A stretch of 64,000 bases of DNA from Zhengitettix transpicula (lineage: Eukaryota > Arthropoda > Insecta > Orthoptera > Tetrigidae): assembly GCA_037074705.1 (NCBI GenBank), contig CM073590.1, forward strand, positions 52,717,895 through 52,781,894, written 5' to 3'. The translations under genes were made by a program, and so were the position numbers. Below the pieces are notes generated by a model. That model ran no database searches, was not told where the DNA came from, and saw only the letters and a list, made by a program, of their open reading frames with translations. The number at the start of each line of letters is the position of its first letter. Positions within the stretch are counted from its first letter, which is position 1. Of this stretch, positions 23,452 through 33,764 are shown in pieces.

Positions 23452-24132
23452 TCTATACGGCAAAACAGACTTGAGTTACTCTATCTGTGATTGCAATTCA
23501 CAAACTAAGCGTACGATTTGTCGGCAATTCACAGAAACGATGATAATTACTTATGTCTTTACTTACTAGAACGAATATAAAATTAACTCACAAAGTCTAT
23601 ATTAACGACTTTCTGCATTATATTTTCCTGATAACTTCAACAGTTGATTTTATATACTGTTTTTGGAATTGTTCATTATCTCTATCTGAAATTTCCATTT
23701 GGTCCTTAACGGAGAATAAAACTATCCTGCTGATCATTTGTGGCGTCTTTAATTCTTCATCCCCTATTTCAGAATACCTATAAGGGAACCATCCAATCAT
23801 CAAGTACATCAACGTACTTTCCATTAATGTAATTATCAATTTACGTCTGTAAAGAGTATTCAGTAACTCTTAAGTACAAATTCTGATTTATAACTTATTT
23901 ATAGTTTCAATAAAGTTAGTTCATCATTATTCATTATTACATGTCGTACAGGAGGTTCCGAATAAATTGTTTCACATTCGTTTGTAAATTTATAATATCA
24001 GACTTTAAGAAATATATACACACTATATTAATAAAAAAAAAATTCGATCATATTTAAGAATCAATTCATACATGTTACTTCGGCAACTCGATAATGCGAT
24101 GGATTGATATTGTCTAATACCATTATCTATAT
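23452..24132. other. unassigned AT-rich DNA
   Basis: Overlapping 76- and 73-codon frames on opposite strands around 23,550-23,840; no similarity recognised. Confidence 0.45.
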
Positions 24133-24806
24133 TGTAATGAATAACAAAGAATTAAAAGAATTAAATGGTTGGCCACACGTTGATGACGCCAAAATGTAAT
24201 GAATAACATTAATTAATTAATTTAAGAAATTGATTACTGGATGAATTTATTTTATTAAAATTTAAAAATGAAAGGATGCTAAATAATTTACCAAATTTTA
24301 AACTTCACAAAACAATTAATTTATTCAAGGTAAAATAACAAAATTTCTTGATGTGATTTATTTACATTCGTGTTCTTCTATTTTACAGATTTGATTAACT
24401 CTCATCTCAGGGTCGTTTATTTGTATTTTTAAATAAAGAACCAGCATTTTTCATTCAAATTAACAATCAAATTTTTACAGCATTAAACAATAAAATGAAC
24501 GTGAAACCGAAATCTGACGATTTTATCCTTATTTAACGTTTACTAAACTTTTATTAACTTTCTCTCTACTTACAGTCTCTTTACTGGTACCAGGAATTAG
24601 TTTTGGGCTCTGATGCACTACACACTTTTCACATCTAACAGGCCATAATTTCACAGAATTTAAATTTATTTCGAAAACACTGTCCAAAACTTTAGTATCT
24701 ACGATCTGGAACGATTACTCCGTACAACTCCGTGGTCCTCTGCATTAAGTCTCTCTCTCTCAAGAAAATATGGTATTTCTTGTTCTAATTAATGGTCAGT
24801 CAGATT

Positions 24807-25072
24807 AAACTCCTCTCCCGCTATCGGAAGGGCGTGGGACAAGTACCCAATGCCCGACCTACCCGATGCAGGTTTTTCTAGGGTTTTCCCTGCATTTCTT
24901 TAGGCGAATGCCGGGTAGGATCCTTAAACCATAACCCGGGGGCCCTAGTTAACCCTTGGCTACCTTCCTCTACCCTTCCGCATCCCCCCTTTCTAATCCC
25001 TTCCTATGCTATTAAAAGGGAGTTGCACAATGTGGATCACCCTCATGTAGCCTGTTGCCCTAAAAAAAAAAA
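24807..25072 (+). mobile_element. poly(A)-tailed retroposon RP, 5'-truncated copy
   Basis: From AAACTCCTCTCCCGCTATCG to CCTGTTGCCCT plus A11. The same sequence is the 3' half of the full copy directly downstream. A tail and 5' truncation point to LINE-type retroposition. Confidence 0.8.
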
Positions 25073-25083
25073 GTTATCAGATC

Positions 25084-25643
25084 GTGGAAGAAGCCTGCGA
25101 GGGGATTCTCTCGCAGGTAACCTGCGAGGTATGTTCTCTCGCAGGCAGAACCTTCTAGGAGAGATACGAAGGGGCTACCTTTGGTTATGCCTTTTCCTCT
25201 CCGTTTTTGAACTAAGGTTCCCACAAGCCGAGGCACCTCGGCCTGTTTTGAGAGGTGTATGTTCCGGGGTCACAGACCTTGGGCATACGGTAAGAGTTGT
25301 CCGCTATTCCCATTGGAATAGTCGGCCAGCTGCGTCCTAAACTGGTCGAGGCACGCAGAAAGAAATGCTGCGTCCCCACAGCAAACTCCTCTCCCGCTAT
25401 CGGAAGGGCGTGGGACAAGTACCCAATGCCGACCTACCTGATGCAGTTTTTCTAGGGCTTTCCCTGCATTTCTTTAGGCGAATGCCAGATAGGATCCTTA
25501 AAATATAACCCGGGGGCCCTAGTTAACCCTTGGCTACCTTCCTCTACCCTTCCGCATCCCCCCTTTCAAACCCCTTCGTATGCTATTAAAGGGGAGTTGC
25601 CCAATGTGGATCACCCTCATGTAGCCTGTTGCCCTAAAAAAAA
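25084..25643 (+). mobile_element. poly(A)-tailed retroposon RP, longest copy
   Basis: Its 5' part carries two hairpins built from CCTGCGAG/CTCGCAGG (about 25,093-25,120 and 25,121-25,147). The body runs through AGAGATACGAAGGGGCTACC, GGGCATACGGTAAGAGTTGT and the segment shared with the truncated copy, ending in A8. GTTATCAG(A/G)TC stands just before it (25,073-25,083) and after its tail (25,645-25,655), a likely target duplication. No A/B-box promoter was recognised, so SINE or LINE-3'-end origin is open. The antisense strand at 25,212-25,418 has a 68-codon frame that also stays open in other copies. Confidence 0.8.
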
Positions 25644-25973
25644 TGTTATCAGGTCCTTCTCGATGAAATTTGCGACAGTCTTTAAATATTGAATTTTTAT
25701 GTCCAAACGTTACTCAATGAACTTCTATGTACCAAAAATTTTACTCGATGAATTTCTTTCCGCAACCTTTCCTTGATCAAATACTACCCGCGACTTTCCT
25801 TCATGAATTCCTGCACGCCACTGCGGCCGTAAGTCTGGAGTTTTAAAACGCTCGTCGCCGACAAAGGCTCGCCTGTACAAGTTTACCCATTGTTGTGTTT
25901 ATATTTTGGCCGATAACAATCTACTACAAATTACCAACTATTAAATCTCTAATTGCCTCTAATTAGTATTACA

Positions 25974-26364
25974 ATATATTTAATTTTGTTTTATTACCTG
26001 TATTTTATTGGCGTTATATAAACAAGAAGATGAAACATTCAGCGATATTTCTCTGATCTTACATCCTTTGACTTTCCTACGAGTTTATTTTTATGGTCAG
26101 CCATATGTTTCTTGTAGATGCCGGATATTCATTGCATTTATTCATTTACAAAAGCAATCCTGAGTTTCTTTGTGTAGAGTTTGATTCCTGACGTACTATC
26201 GGACGCCCGTGATTTTTATTAGTAGAAATTCAGCTCGTAAATTCTTACAGGATGCAGGATCGTATAGTAGATATTTTTTTATTACTGAGGGATAGTTTTG
26301 ATCTTCCGCCAGGAGCTTGTGCATTGACAGAATTTTAGGTACACTTTTCTTCTTTTACTTACAA
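25974..26364. other. unassigned DNA
   Basis: No gene or repeat boundary recognised. Confidence 0.45.
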
Positions 26365-26430
26365 CTAGCTGGGTGCCGGCGTTGCCCGTGTGTTTATTTA
26401 TAAGCCCACAAAAAAAAATTAAAATCAGCA
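26365..26430 (-). mobile_element. Helitron 3' terminus (family H1)
   Basis: On the minus strand the sequence ends CGGGCAACGCCGGCACCCAGCTAG|T at 26,365, with the hairpin GCCGG-CA-CC(C)AGC directly before TAG. The adjoining TAAATAAACACACG matches the corresponding part of the 10,845 copy. The body to the right soon becomes the 29-bp minisatellite, and no 5' TC end was located. Confidence 0.75.
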
Positions 26431-26879
26431 TTAGTCACACTTGGTCAAAGAGAGTCAAAAATACTGTCTTTACCCCTAAGAGAGTAAGAAATATTGCTGG
26501 CTGCGAAATATTTTCATAAATACTACTAGATAGAGTAAAAATACTCCCGATATGTTTAAGAGACTCAAAAATACTTTCGTACTCTAAAATGGTTAAAAAT
26601 GTTTCCGGTACCTTAAGAGAGTGTCGAATAATACCGGCAGTCCAAGAAAGCCTTAATTAGAATAAAAAAATGTACGTCTGATTGAAAACAATTCAGACAA
26701 AAAGGTGATGTTAATATCGGTACCTTATTCGGCACTCTAAGGGGACAAAAATTTCTCCAGTTTCCTTGAGAATGTAAAGAATACTCCCCGAACATTTAGA
26801 GAGTGTACAATATTACCAGAAGCCCAAGATAATCAGAAATATTTACTGAAAGGGAATCAATAATTACTCACAATACCTT
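26430..26879. repeat. divergent 29-bp minisatellite, left block
   Basis: About a dozen degenerate units near the consensus CTTAAGAGAGTCAAAAATAC TTCCGGTAC, for example at 26,555, 26,583, 26,612, 26,765 and 26,794. Unit boundaries drift by a few bases. A fragment of the MITE TIR (CAATTCAGACAAAAAGGTGA) interrupts it at 26,690-26,715. Confidence 0.8.
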
Positions 26880-27511
26880 TGTAATGTATATTACATATAT
26901 ATTAGGTCTGCTTTTGTGGGCACTAAGGAACTTCTGAGTAAGCATCAGAAACAAAGCGTCTTTGTGGTTACACACGTTCTCTGAGTAAGCATCAATAAAC
27001 AAAATATCTTTGTAAGCATTCCAGAATTTCCGACTCAGCAACAGAGATAAATAAGACCCCATGTGTCCTGCTGAGTAAGGTGTACGTGTATACAATGAGG
27101 ATCTGTGTAGAAGGTATCCCCTCTACACAGGGCTGGAGATATCTTGACTGTCAATGGTGAACATGTGAATAAAAGGGCCAGACTTCTCTGATGTAGGCAA
27201 GTCTGTATCTTACTTCAACGTGGTGTATATGCCACTCGGTATTCTGTTTTCATATTATTATCTCTAGCTGTAGGCTGTAGACTAAGGTTAATAAAACTTC
27301 TTTCTTATTCTAATGGACTAAAGCCTCATGTTATTTCTCCACGCCTTTAAGATATTATAGAGTGCGACTTAGCGCGCACTCCGGACCCAAGTTTCAATTT
27401 CTTCCTAAATATCTCATGTTAGCGAGACCAGGAGAAATTCGATTATTATATGGTGGCAGCGGAATTATATCATTAAATGGTGGCAGCGGAAATTTATTTT
27501 TAAAAATTACA
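26880..27511 (+). mobile_element. LTR-like unit with two tRNA-Leu-type PBS copies and CCTT target duplication
   Basis: The outer ends are TGTAATG (26,880) and AAATTACA (27,511). CCTT lies directly on both sides (26,876-26,879 and 27,512-27,515), and minisatellite units run up to and away from it. Features in order: tandem CTGAGTAAGCA repeats at 26,935-27,080 that look like U3 enhancers; a TATA-like AATAAAAGGGCC near 27,170; an AATAAA at 27,290; an inner LTR end near 27,450; TGGTGGCAGCGG at 27,451-27,462 and again at 27,478-27,489; and a 22-base tail. TGGTGGCAGCGG is complementary to the 3' end of tRNA-Leu (CCGCTGCCACCA). It encodes nothing. Confidence 0.8.
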
Positions 27512-27840
27512 CCTTAATAGAGTCATAAATACTTCTGGAACCATAAAAGGAGTCAAAACTAACATCGAAAGTGTAAACATTACTTCCGATAACTTATGCG
27601 AGTAAAAATTAACGGTAAGAGAATCAAATATGCTTCAGTATGTTAAGAGACTAAAATACTCCCGGTATCTTAATAACGTCGTAATAACTTGCGTTATACT
27701 AATAGACTCAAAAATAATACTTATGTTACTCTAAGAGAGTCAAAACTTCTTTCAATACTTTTAGAGAGGTAAAATTATTCCGGGTACGCAATTGTTATCA
27801 AAAATACTTCTGATAACTTGAAAGAGTCTTTCGTCATGCC
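27512..27840. repeat. divergent 29-bp minisatellite, right block
   Basis: Continuation of the array after the LTR-like insertion, about ten units, e.g. TCTAAGAGAGTCAAAACTTC near 27,728 and TTAAGAGACTAAAATACTCC near 27,640. Confidence 0.8.
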
Positions 27841-29365
27841 GCAGCCAAAACTACTATCTGACCAGACCAACAATTGAACAAACTCGGCATTCCAATATTA
27901 CTTATACGGAGCTACTTTCCCGTGCTACACTATACAAAATTTAGTCGAAATTGCTCCTCGGGTTGAAATTTATCTGCGGAACATACACACTTAATTCCCA
28001 CATACGCACGTGCACACACGCACACAAAGTAGCTGAGATAGTAGAGCGATGACCGCATATAAGTCGAGATTTTTACATCCTGATACGTTAAAAATAAAGT
28101 AACAATTTTTACTAAGTAATATATTGAATCACAAATATTCATAAAGCAATGTTTGTGGGGGATAATTCCAAAGATGTTTCTGTTTCTTATATCAGTGGGC
28201 TGTTTATATTATTCGATGTTTCGCATTGAATATGTAAGGTGAATTGCATTGCTGTTAAGAGCGCCGGAAATCAATGACACTTCTTCTTCCACTTCGTAAA
28301 CTTCATCTACTGAAACCACATTCTCCGATGCTTCTGACAAAGAGAGTGCGATTCCCTCTGAACTTTGGCCCCAAGGAACAAACTTTTATTTGCAAAGTTA
28401 AGAGAAAAAGGAAAGTTAACCGATCGCTTGAATAATTAAAGGGGGTTTGGAGTTGGGTGTACGCTTTAGCGAGGAAGCCCCCTACAACGGATGCATTTGT
28501 TAGGAAAAGTTGCCCCATATCACCAGCCACCCCCAAGGCCGAAGCGCCAACCTGCCTTTTTGCACAAAGTTCAGCTCCTTTCTACAGCAAGAAAGTAATT
28601 ACAGCAACGGTTGAGGGCAAGCCATGAATTTTTAGCGACTGGAATGCTGCGAATAGACTCAGATTACTGTAATGCTAACTAACTCAAATCTTCCTCATTT
28701 CTTAATATTTGAAGAGAGAGGAAATATCCTTACAAGGTCAATCCGGGGGAAAGTAAAACTTAGCTTTATTTGTTTCCAAGATAAGAATTTTATTACCCAG
28801 CTTCTCGCATTCTACTAATAGTTTACGTTCAGCTTTCGTATCTATATCTGGGCTTCACGAAGATTGCTTTGCAGAACTTTTTTTTATAAAAGCAATATAA
28901 CTTAAATATGTGAACACCTTATCGGCTTTTCAATTTATAGTACTTTTAACTCCAAAAAGAGTAATCAAAACAATTTCCAGTTAATTCGGATTAATAATAA
29001 TCATTATAACAGCACGAGACAATCCAACTTACAGTATATTTTCTATGGACTCATTAATGAATACATTTTGAATCAATTTCTGTCAGATACAATGTTTCAA
29101 CGTAAGGCAAGAATTTAAAAGTTTAATATTTTTAGAATATTTTCCTGAAGAAGTTTAATTATTAATATGTAATAAATTATTTACCAAATAGAGTAAAAAT
29201 TATTTTTCTCTACAATTATTGAATTCCTTAGGTACAATTATATTTAAAATTCTTAAGTTAAATTGCACTAGAAGAGTTTCACAATTTTTAGTAAATATTT
29301 TGCACCTAATTAATGTATTTGTGTTTTTATTTCGTCAATATATTACTTTGGAATAGTGAAAAATA
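27841..29365. other. unassigned DNA
   Basis: A GC-richer patch at 28,290-28,580 has a 77-codon minus-strand frame without recognisable similarity. The remainder is AT-rich. Confidence 0.45.
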
Positions 29366-29520
29366 TCTCTCGCAGGAAACCTTGTTGGAGAGATACGAAG
29401 GGGCTGCCATTGGGGATGCCTTTTCCTCTCCGTTTTTGAACTAAGGTTCCCACAAGGCGAGGCACCTCGGCCTGTTCTGAGAGGTGTATGTTCCGGGGTC
29501 ACAGACCTTGGGCATACGGT
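29366..29520 (+). mobile_element. retroposon RP fragment (5' part)
   Basis: Matches the longest copy from CTCTCGCAGG through AGAGATACGAAGGGGCT to GGGCATACGGT, then ends abruptly just before the next LTR-like unit. Confidence 0.8.
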
Positions 29521-29545
29521 GTTTATTCAAAGTAATTATATATAT

Positions 29546-30163
29546 TGTAAACTTTTCTTATTTGTTGTACCTTAAAATTTCATTTCATTTTTTTGTTTGT
29601 AGTTGCAACTAAAAATTGGTTTAAATTTTATACATCATAGTGTAAATTGCAGACACATTCTTTTCCGAGACCCAAAAAAGCGCCCTGAGATTAGATTCAA
29701 AATCGATGCTGGTAGAGGAAGTAAATTTGTGTAAAATTTATATTCAAAATTCATTACTTGTTTTATATAAATTCATTAAATATTATGCTAACCAAATTTC
29801 TGATTCATCATTTCAAAGCTATCATTAAATATTAAGAATTACTATTAAAATTTTAATAACAACAATTTAATTATTTGAATCTAAATAGTGCAAATTAAAT
29901 ATTCAATAAATGATCTTAGATTATAAATTAATCATATTTTAATTAATTTAAATTCATTTAAATTAAATATTACTTGAATTGATTCCGAACTACGGTGTAA
30001 ATTAATTAATATAAAAAGTTATAATTTGAGTATTAGATTATTTGGCCCGTCAACGTGGGGCAAATTAAACAAGTTTAACATCTTCAAGTATTCATTATTT
30101 GCCAGTGAAACGTGAGGTAAAATTAATTAGATTTAATATCTTCACTATGGGTATTATATTACA
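29546..30163 (+). mobile_element. LTR-like unit with two tRNA-Lys-type PBS copies
   Basis: The outer start is TATA|TGTAAAC (29,546) and the outer end TATTACA (30,163). The shared GAGACCC...GCCCTGAGAT block lies near 29,670-29,690. An inner LTR end is at about 30,042. It is followed by TGGCCCGTCAACGTGGGGC (30,043-30,061), a 40-base spacer, a second weaker copy TTGCCAGTGAAACGTGAGG (30,099-30,117), and a tail ending in TTACA. The first motif closely matches the retroviral tRNA-Lys PBS TGGCGCCCAACGTGGGGC. No coding region. Confidence 0.7.
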
Positions 30164-30899
30164 ATGAATCCCATTTTACTCGGAGATATTTCGGAGGTGG
30201 AAGTCGTTTGTTTTGTTAGGTTGTCCGGACAGAGGATTACATGGAAAAAGATGCAATGAACATTTACAAAAGACGTTAAGATGGTGGTTAAATAATCGCT
30301 CCCGCCAGCCAAAATTTTTAGGCCGAACTAATTGAGTCCCGAAAGCATGCACAATTTTAATCATCTGAAAGAAAATTGATTTCGTTTAGCAGGAAATGCA
30401 GCAGATTCCATTGGTTCACATCTTGGTTGACGCCAAACAATGCGATTTAAAGAAAATATCACTGATTTCATAACTTTATATTTATCATTCATTCCTCAAT
30501 TTTCCTATTGAACCCCGAGAAAAAGAGTAAATACAAAAATTTGAGTATTTACCCATTTTCTATTAGTTTTCTTTCATTTGGTTTGTTTTTGATTCTTAAT
30601 TGTGAATTTTAAATTAATAAAATGTTCTTATATTTTATGCAAATTAAAACCAATAAATCTTGCCCCCATATGGTAATCGAAATGTCAAATTTTATAACAA
30701 ATTGAGGAAAATGAATGGATAGGGTGTGATTTAATACTAGAGGTTAGATATATTGAATACATTCTACTGAAGAGAAGCCTAAAGTACGTAACCCTCAGTT
30801 GTAGAAAATAAATGTATAATTAATATCGAATTCATAAAAAAAAAAATTAAAAAAATGACCGTATTAATTTTATACAAAAAAAGAGAAATTTAAATACAC
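30164..30899. other. unassigned AT-rich DNA
   Basis: Nothing recognised beyond short poly(A)-rich stretches near 30,835-30,900. Confidence 0.45.
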
Positions 30900-31495
30900 A
30901 TTACATATCTAAAAATAAATGAAGCAGAGTGTTTGTATATTTGTACATGCATGTATGTTCCGCATACAAATCTACACTCGTGAAGCAAATTCCAAATTTC
31001 GTACACGTGTTCTTTGCGACCACTTTGGGGGGGGGGGGGCAGACACGTCTGCTACCCCTAGTAGCGAGGGTGGACGGGGGTTGAAATATTAAATAATAAT
31101 TAATCGGCCGATTTTTGCATCGAATAAATAGTTTCCGGGATAAATGAGACTCATAAAATTTCTCTACATGTTATCTGAGTATAACAAAACAATTGATGAC
31201 CTTATATTAACACTTCTTATTATTTTTTTTTATTATGACGACGTTTAGATAACGTTTAAAAGTAAAAAGTGGCAGTGTAAGGTCTTAATTGTTTTATTAA
31301 TTCAAATCAGACGTTAAATTATAAACTTATCTGAGTATAATTTCAACCCGTTCGGCATGGGAAGGGAGCAGCACATTTAGCGATGTGTGGTGTGTTACAT
31401 AAAAATAACGTCAAAGAAACCGATATTTTAGTCAAATCTGGAGTTATGGATATATGACAACCCGGGAAACGCCTAACATCCAGATAGTTAGTTAT
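30900..31495 (+). mobile_element. degraded Helitron, family H2
   Basis: Aligns with the unit at 37,257-37,795: TGTATGTTCCGCATACAAATCT near 30,952, TTCTTTGCGACCA near 31,010, TTCGGCATGGGAAGG near 31,352, CATAAAAATAACGTCAAAG near 31,398, and a worn 3' end ...CCCGGGAAACGCC...CCAGATAG near 31,460-31,488. A poly(G) tract at 31,027-31,039 lies inside. No coding capacity. Confidence 0.65.
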
Positions 31496-31984
31496 ATCAG
31501 TACACAAATCATGAAATATAATACATAATATTTTATCGTTAAAAAGTATTAATATAGAAACAAGAAACATATCGAAAATACTAAGAAAATTTAACGCAAT
31601 ACTAGACAATTGAAATAAAGTTTACAAAAATTTACAGACTATCGTCTTACAATCTACTCCAGACTTTATGTACTGATACTCTCGTTGAAATTGTTAGACT
31701 TGGATAAACGTCAAGTACCTCGAGCAAAAATGATCAAAAGCAGACTTCACTAAGTTTCTCAAAATTATATTTATTTGTAAAAATTGTTACATTGTCCGTT
31801 ACATGATTGGAAATTTGTCAAGCGACAGTTATATTTGTACTGGAGAGAAAATATCAATAACCATTATTTGTACATTTTTGCACCTCTTAATCAATCAGAT
31901 TTCGTCATTAATGTTTCGTCTGTGATTAATCAAGCAGAAAATTATATAAGAATTAATTAGGAACATCAATTACTTCTTCGTAGG
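31496..31984. other. unassigned AT-rich DNA
   Basis: Nothing recognised. Confidence 0.45.
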
Positions 31985-32014
31985 TATATAAACAAAAACA
32001 TATTAAAACGCTGT

Positions 32015-32044
32015 GTTTCTTCCACAATGCGTGGACCTCATCAG
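32015..32044 (-). ncRNA. hammerhead-ribozyme-like core 1
   Basis: Minus strand reads CUGAUGA (32,044-32,038), then a hairpin with perfect 5-bp stem UCCAC/GUGGA, and GAAAC (32,019-32,015): the invariant hammerhead core in the right order. Flanking CAGCGTTTTAATATGTTTTT is shared with core 2. A degenerate plus-strand copy of the same segment lies at 32,121-32,160. Stems I and III could not be closed convincingly, so self-cleavage is not shown. Hammerheads are known in Penelope-like elements and retrozymes. Confidence 0.55.
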
Positions 32045-32246
32045 GTATGCACTACAAATATAAAAAACAAAGATATAGAAATGAGCGGACCAAAGAGATT
32101 ATTACAGAATTCAGTCATAAAAGGTCCACGGATTGCGGAAGTAACGTAGTGTTTTAGAAGTTTTCCGTTGTTACGGTCAAGGTAACAGAACTTTGCCTCT
32201 AAGATTTATTCATGAATTGTATAAAAATTATTAAAAGCTGCCAAAA

Positions 32247-32273
32247 CTGATGAGTTCCCAAAAGAGGACGAAA
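32247..32273 (+). ncRNA. hammerhead-ribozyme-like core 2
   Basis: CUGAUGAG (32,247-32,254), a stem II GUUCCC/GAGGAC with an AAAA loop (four or five pairs, one wobble and one mismatch), then GAAAC (32,270-32,274) and GUC. It is followed by TTAAAATTAATGTTTTTGTT, similar to the flank of core 1 on the other strand. Probably the same element family in inverted orientation. Confidence 0.55.
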
Positions 32274-32305
32274 CGTCTTAAAATTAATGTTTTTGTTAAT
32301 AAAAA

Positions 32306-33764
32306 TTTTAATTACTTTTCCGATTCAATGCCTCTAAATTATTTATTTAAAAGCGTGTGCTTGTAATTCATTATAAACTGAGTCCTTGTCCTTTATACGT
32401 TTCAATTTTCAAGGAAAAGTATATCCATTGCTCAAAAATTTATGTTTAGGATCACACTTTTAAACATTTTTTTTGTAATCTACAAATTGGATTACTCAAT
32501 ATTTCTAAATGATCAACTGTAGTATTTGTATTGTAAATTGCTTAATGTCGTTCAATGAATGTGGAACTTATTACATTTTTGGAAAAATATCTTACTATTC
32601 TCAGCGAGGATTTGGCTTGATCTTTCATCTTGCATAAAAAAATCAGTTGCCAGATCTGCGCGTTTCAACCCCATATATTTAGGAAAAAAATAAAATATTT
32701 GAAACAACTAATAATTTTTTAGCTATTTATGTATAATATATTACGGCCCCATCAAGCGTGATGACATTGGAAAATACCTTATTACGAAATTAATTAATCA
32801 TTTCCTGCAGGAAATTATTATTTATTTATTTTCAATAAAAGGAACGATATTGGATATGTTTAAGGCGTGCTATCTGATGGTCGCGGCGCGGACGTCCGCC
32901 CCCATCGTGTCTGCTCCACGCTGTCTTATCTACGGCGCAGCTTCACTCGCATCTGACCAAGCCTTGCTTCCCACGCCTGATTGTGACGTTTCTTAACTGA
33001 CCCCATTGTGTCTCGCAAGCTTTCTAACTTCTGCAGGAACAACAGAGCAAGGGATTAACTCGTGACAATGCTCTGTTATCAGTACAATTGTTACGACTAA
33101 TTTGGCGACAGGGGATAATCTTACCTTGGAACAGTTTCCTCCAACTGCTACTGCTTCTGATACGACCACTCACAAAAAAGTTTCCACAGGAACTATTTAA
33201 AAATTCGAGCTTTTATTCAGTACAGTTGTTATCAGCTCTCACAAAATGAATACGTTATTTATTTTTAAGAATGATTAATATTAGTTCCTACAATGGTCAC
33301 AAACATAAATACATATTGTTTCTTATTAATATGTAAGTACATACATGTAATTAGTAGCAATTTAAAATAATATTTCACTCTGTGTCTTCCATGGTTTACA
33401 CTTTTACTGTTTTTAAACGACTCATGGTCTGGATTGTTGTTTTTGTAGTTACTCCCTGTTGATGTGTTGATGTATATTTCATCTATCAAAGTGCCGTCCT
33501 CTTGGTTGTTTGTACTTTCGTGAGTTCCAACCCAGGAATATCTTTGTTCAACCGTAATTTACTCCTCGAAGTGCGACTCGCCCACTTTCGTTTGTCATCT
33601 TATTCTTCCTCTACAAAATCATTCGTTAAGCGGCCATTCTATTGACCCATATCTCGATAATTTCATTTTTTCAACAAGTAAATGGGCCTTAACACTGTAG
33701 TGCACAGTGTAGCATAGATGCAACATAACTTTTAGTATCACCTCAGAGGCGTCTGTTGGTTGCT
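32306..33764. other. unassigned DNA with a GC-richer patch and a hairpin
   Basis: 32,870-33,130 is distinctly GC-richer. Within it AACAGAGCA...TGCTCTGTT (about 33,039-33,076) forms a perfect 9-bp stem with a 19-20-base loop. No gene recognised. Confidence 0.4.

Larger units (their letters stand above)
24133..25973 (-). mobile_element. LTR-like unit, family B, with nested retroposons
   Basis: The outer ends are TGTAATGAATAAC (24,133) and ATTAGTATTACA (to 25,973), next to TATA-rich flanks. Near the left end a PBS-like motif on the minus strand, complement of GGCCACACGTTGATGACGCC (24,171-24,191), sits between the outer end and an inner TGTAATGAATAAC (24,195). The shared block CATCTCAGGGTC (24,403) and the block TCTGACGATTTTATCC (24,515) follow. 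Two poly(A)-tailed retroposon copies (24,807-25,072 and 25,084-25,643) lie inside. Read on the minus strand this gives LTR body, then PBS-like motif, then a 35-60-base tail. Confidence 0.65.

Noticed and set aside
30956..31080. Poly(G) and other homopolymer runs as functional elements
   Set aside because: Inside a Helitron relic; simple slippage or assembly effects are sufficient.
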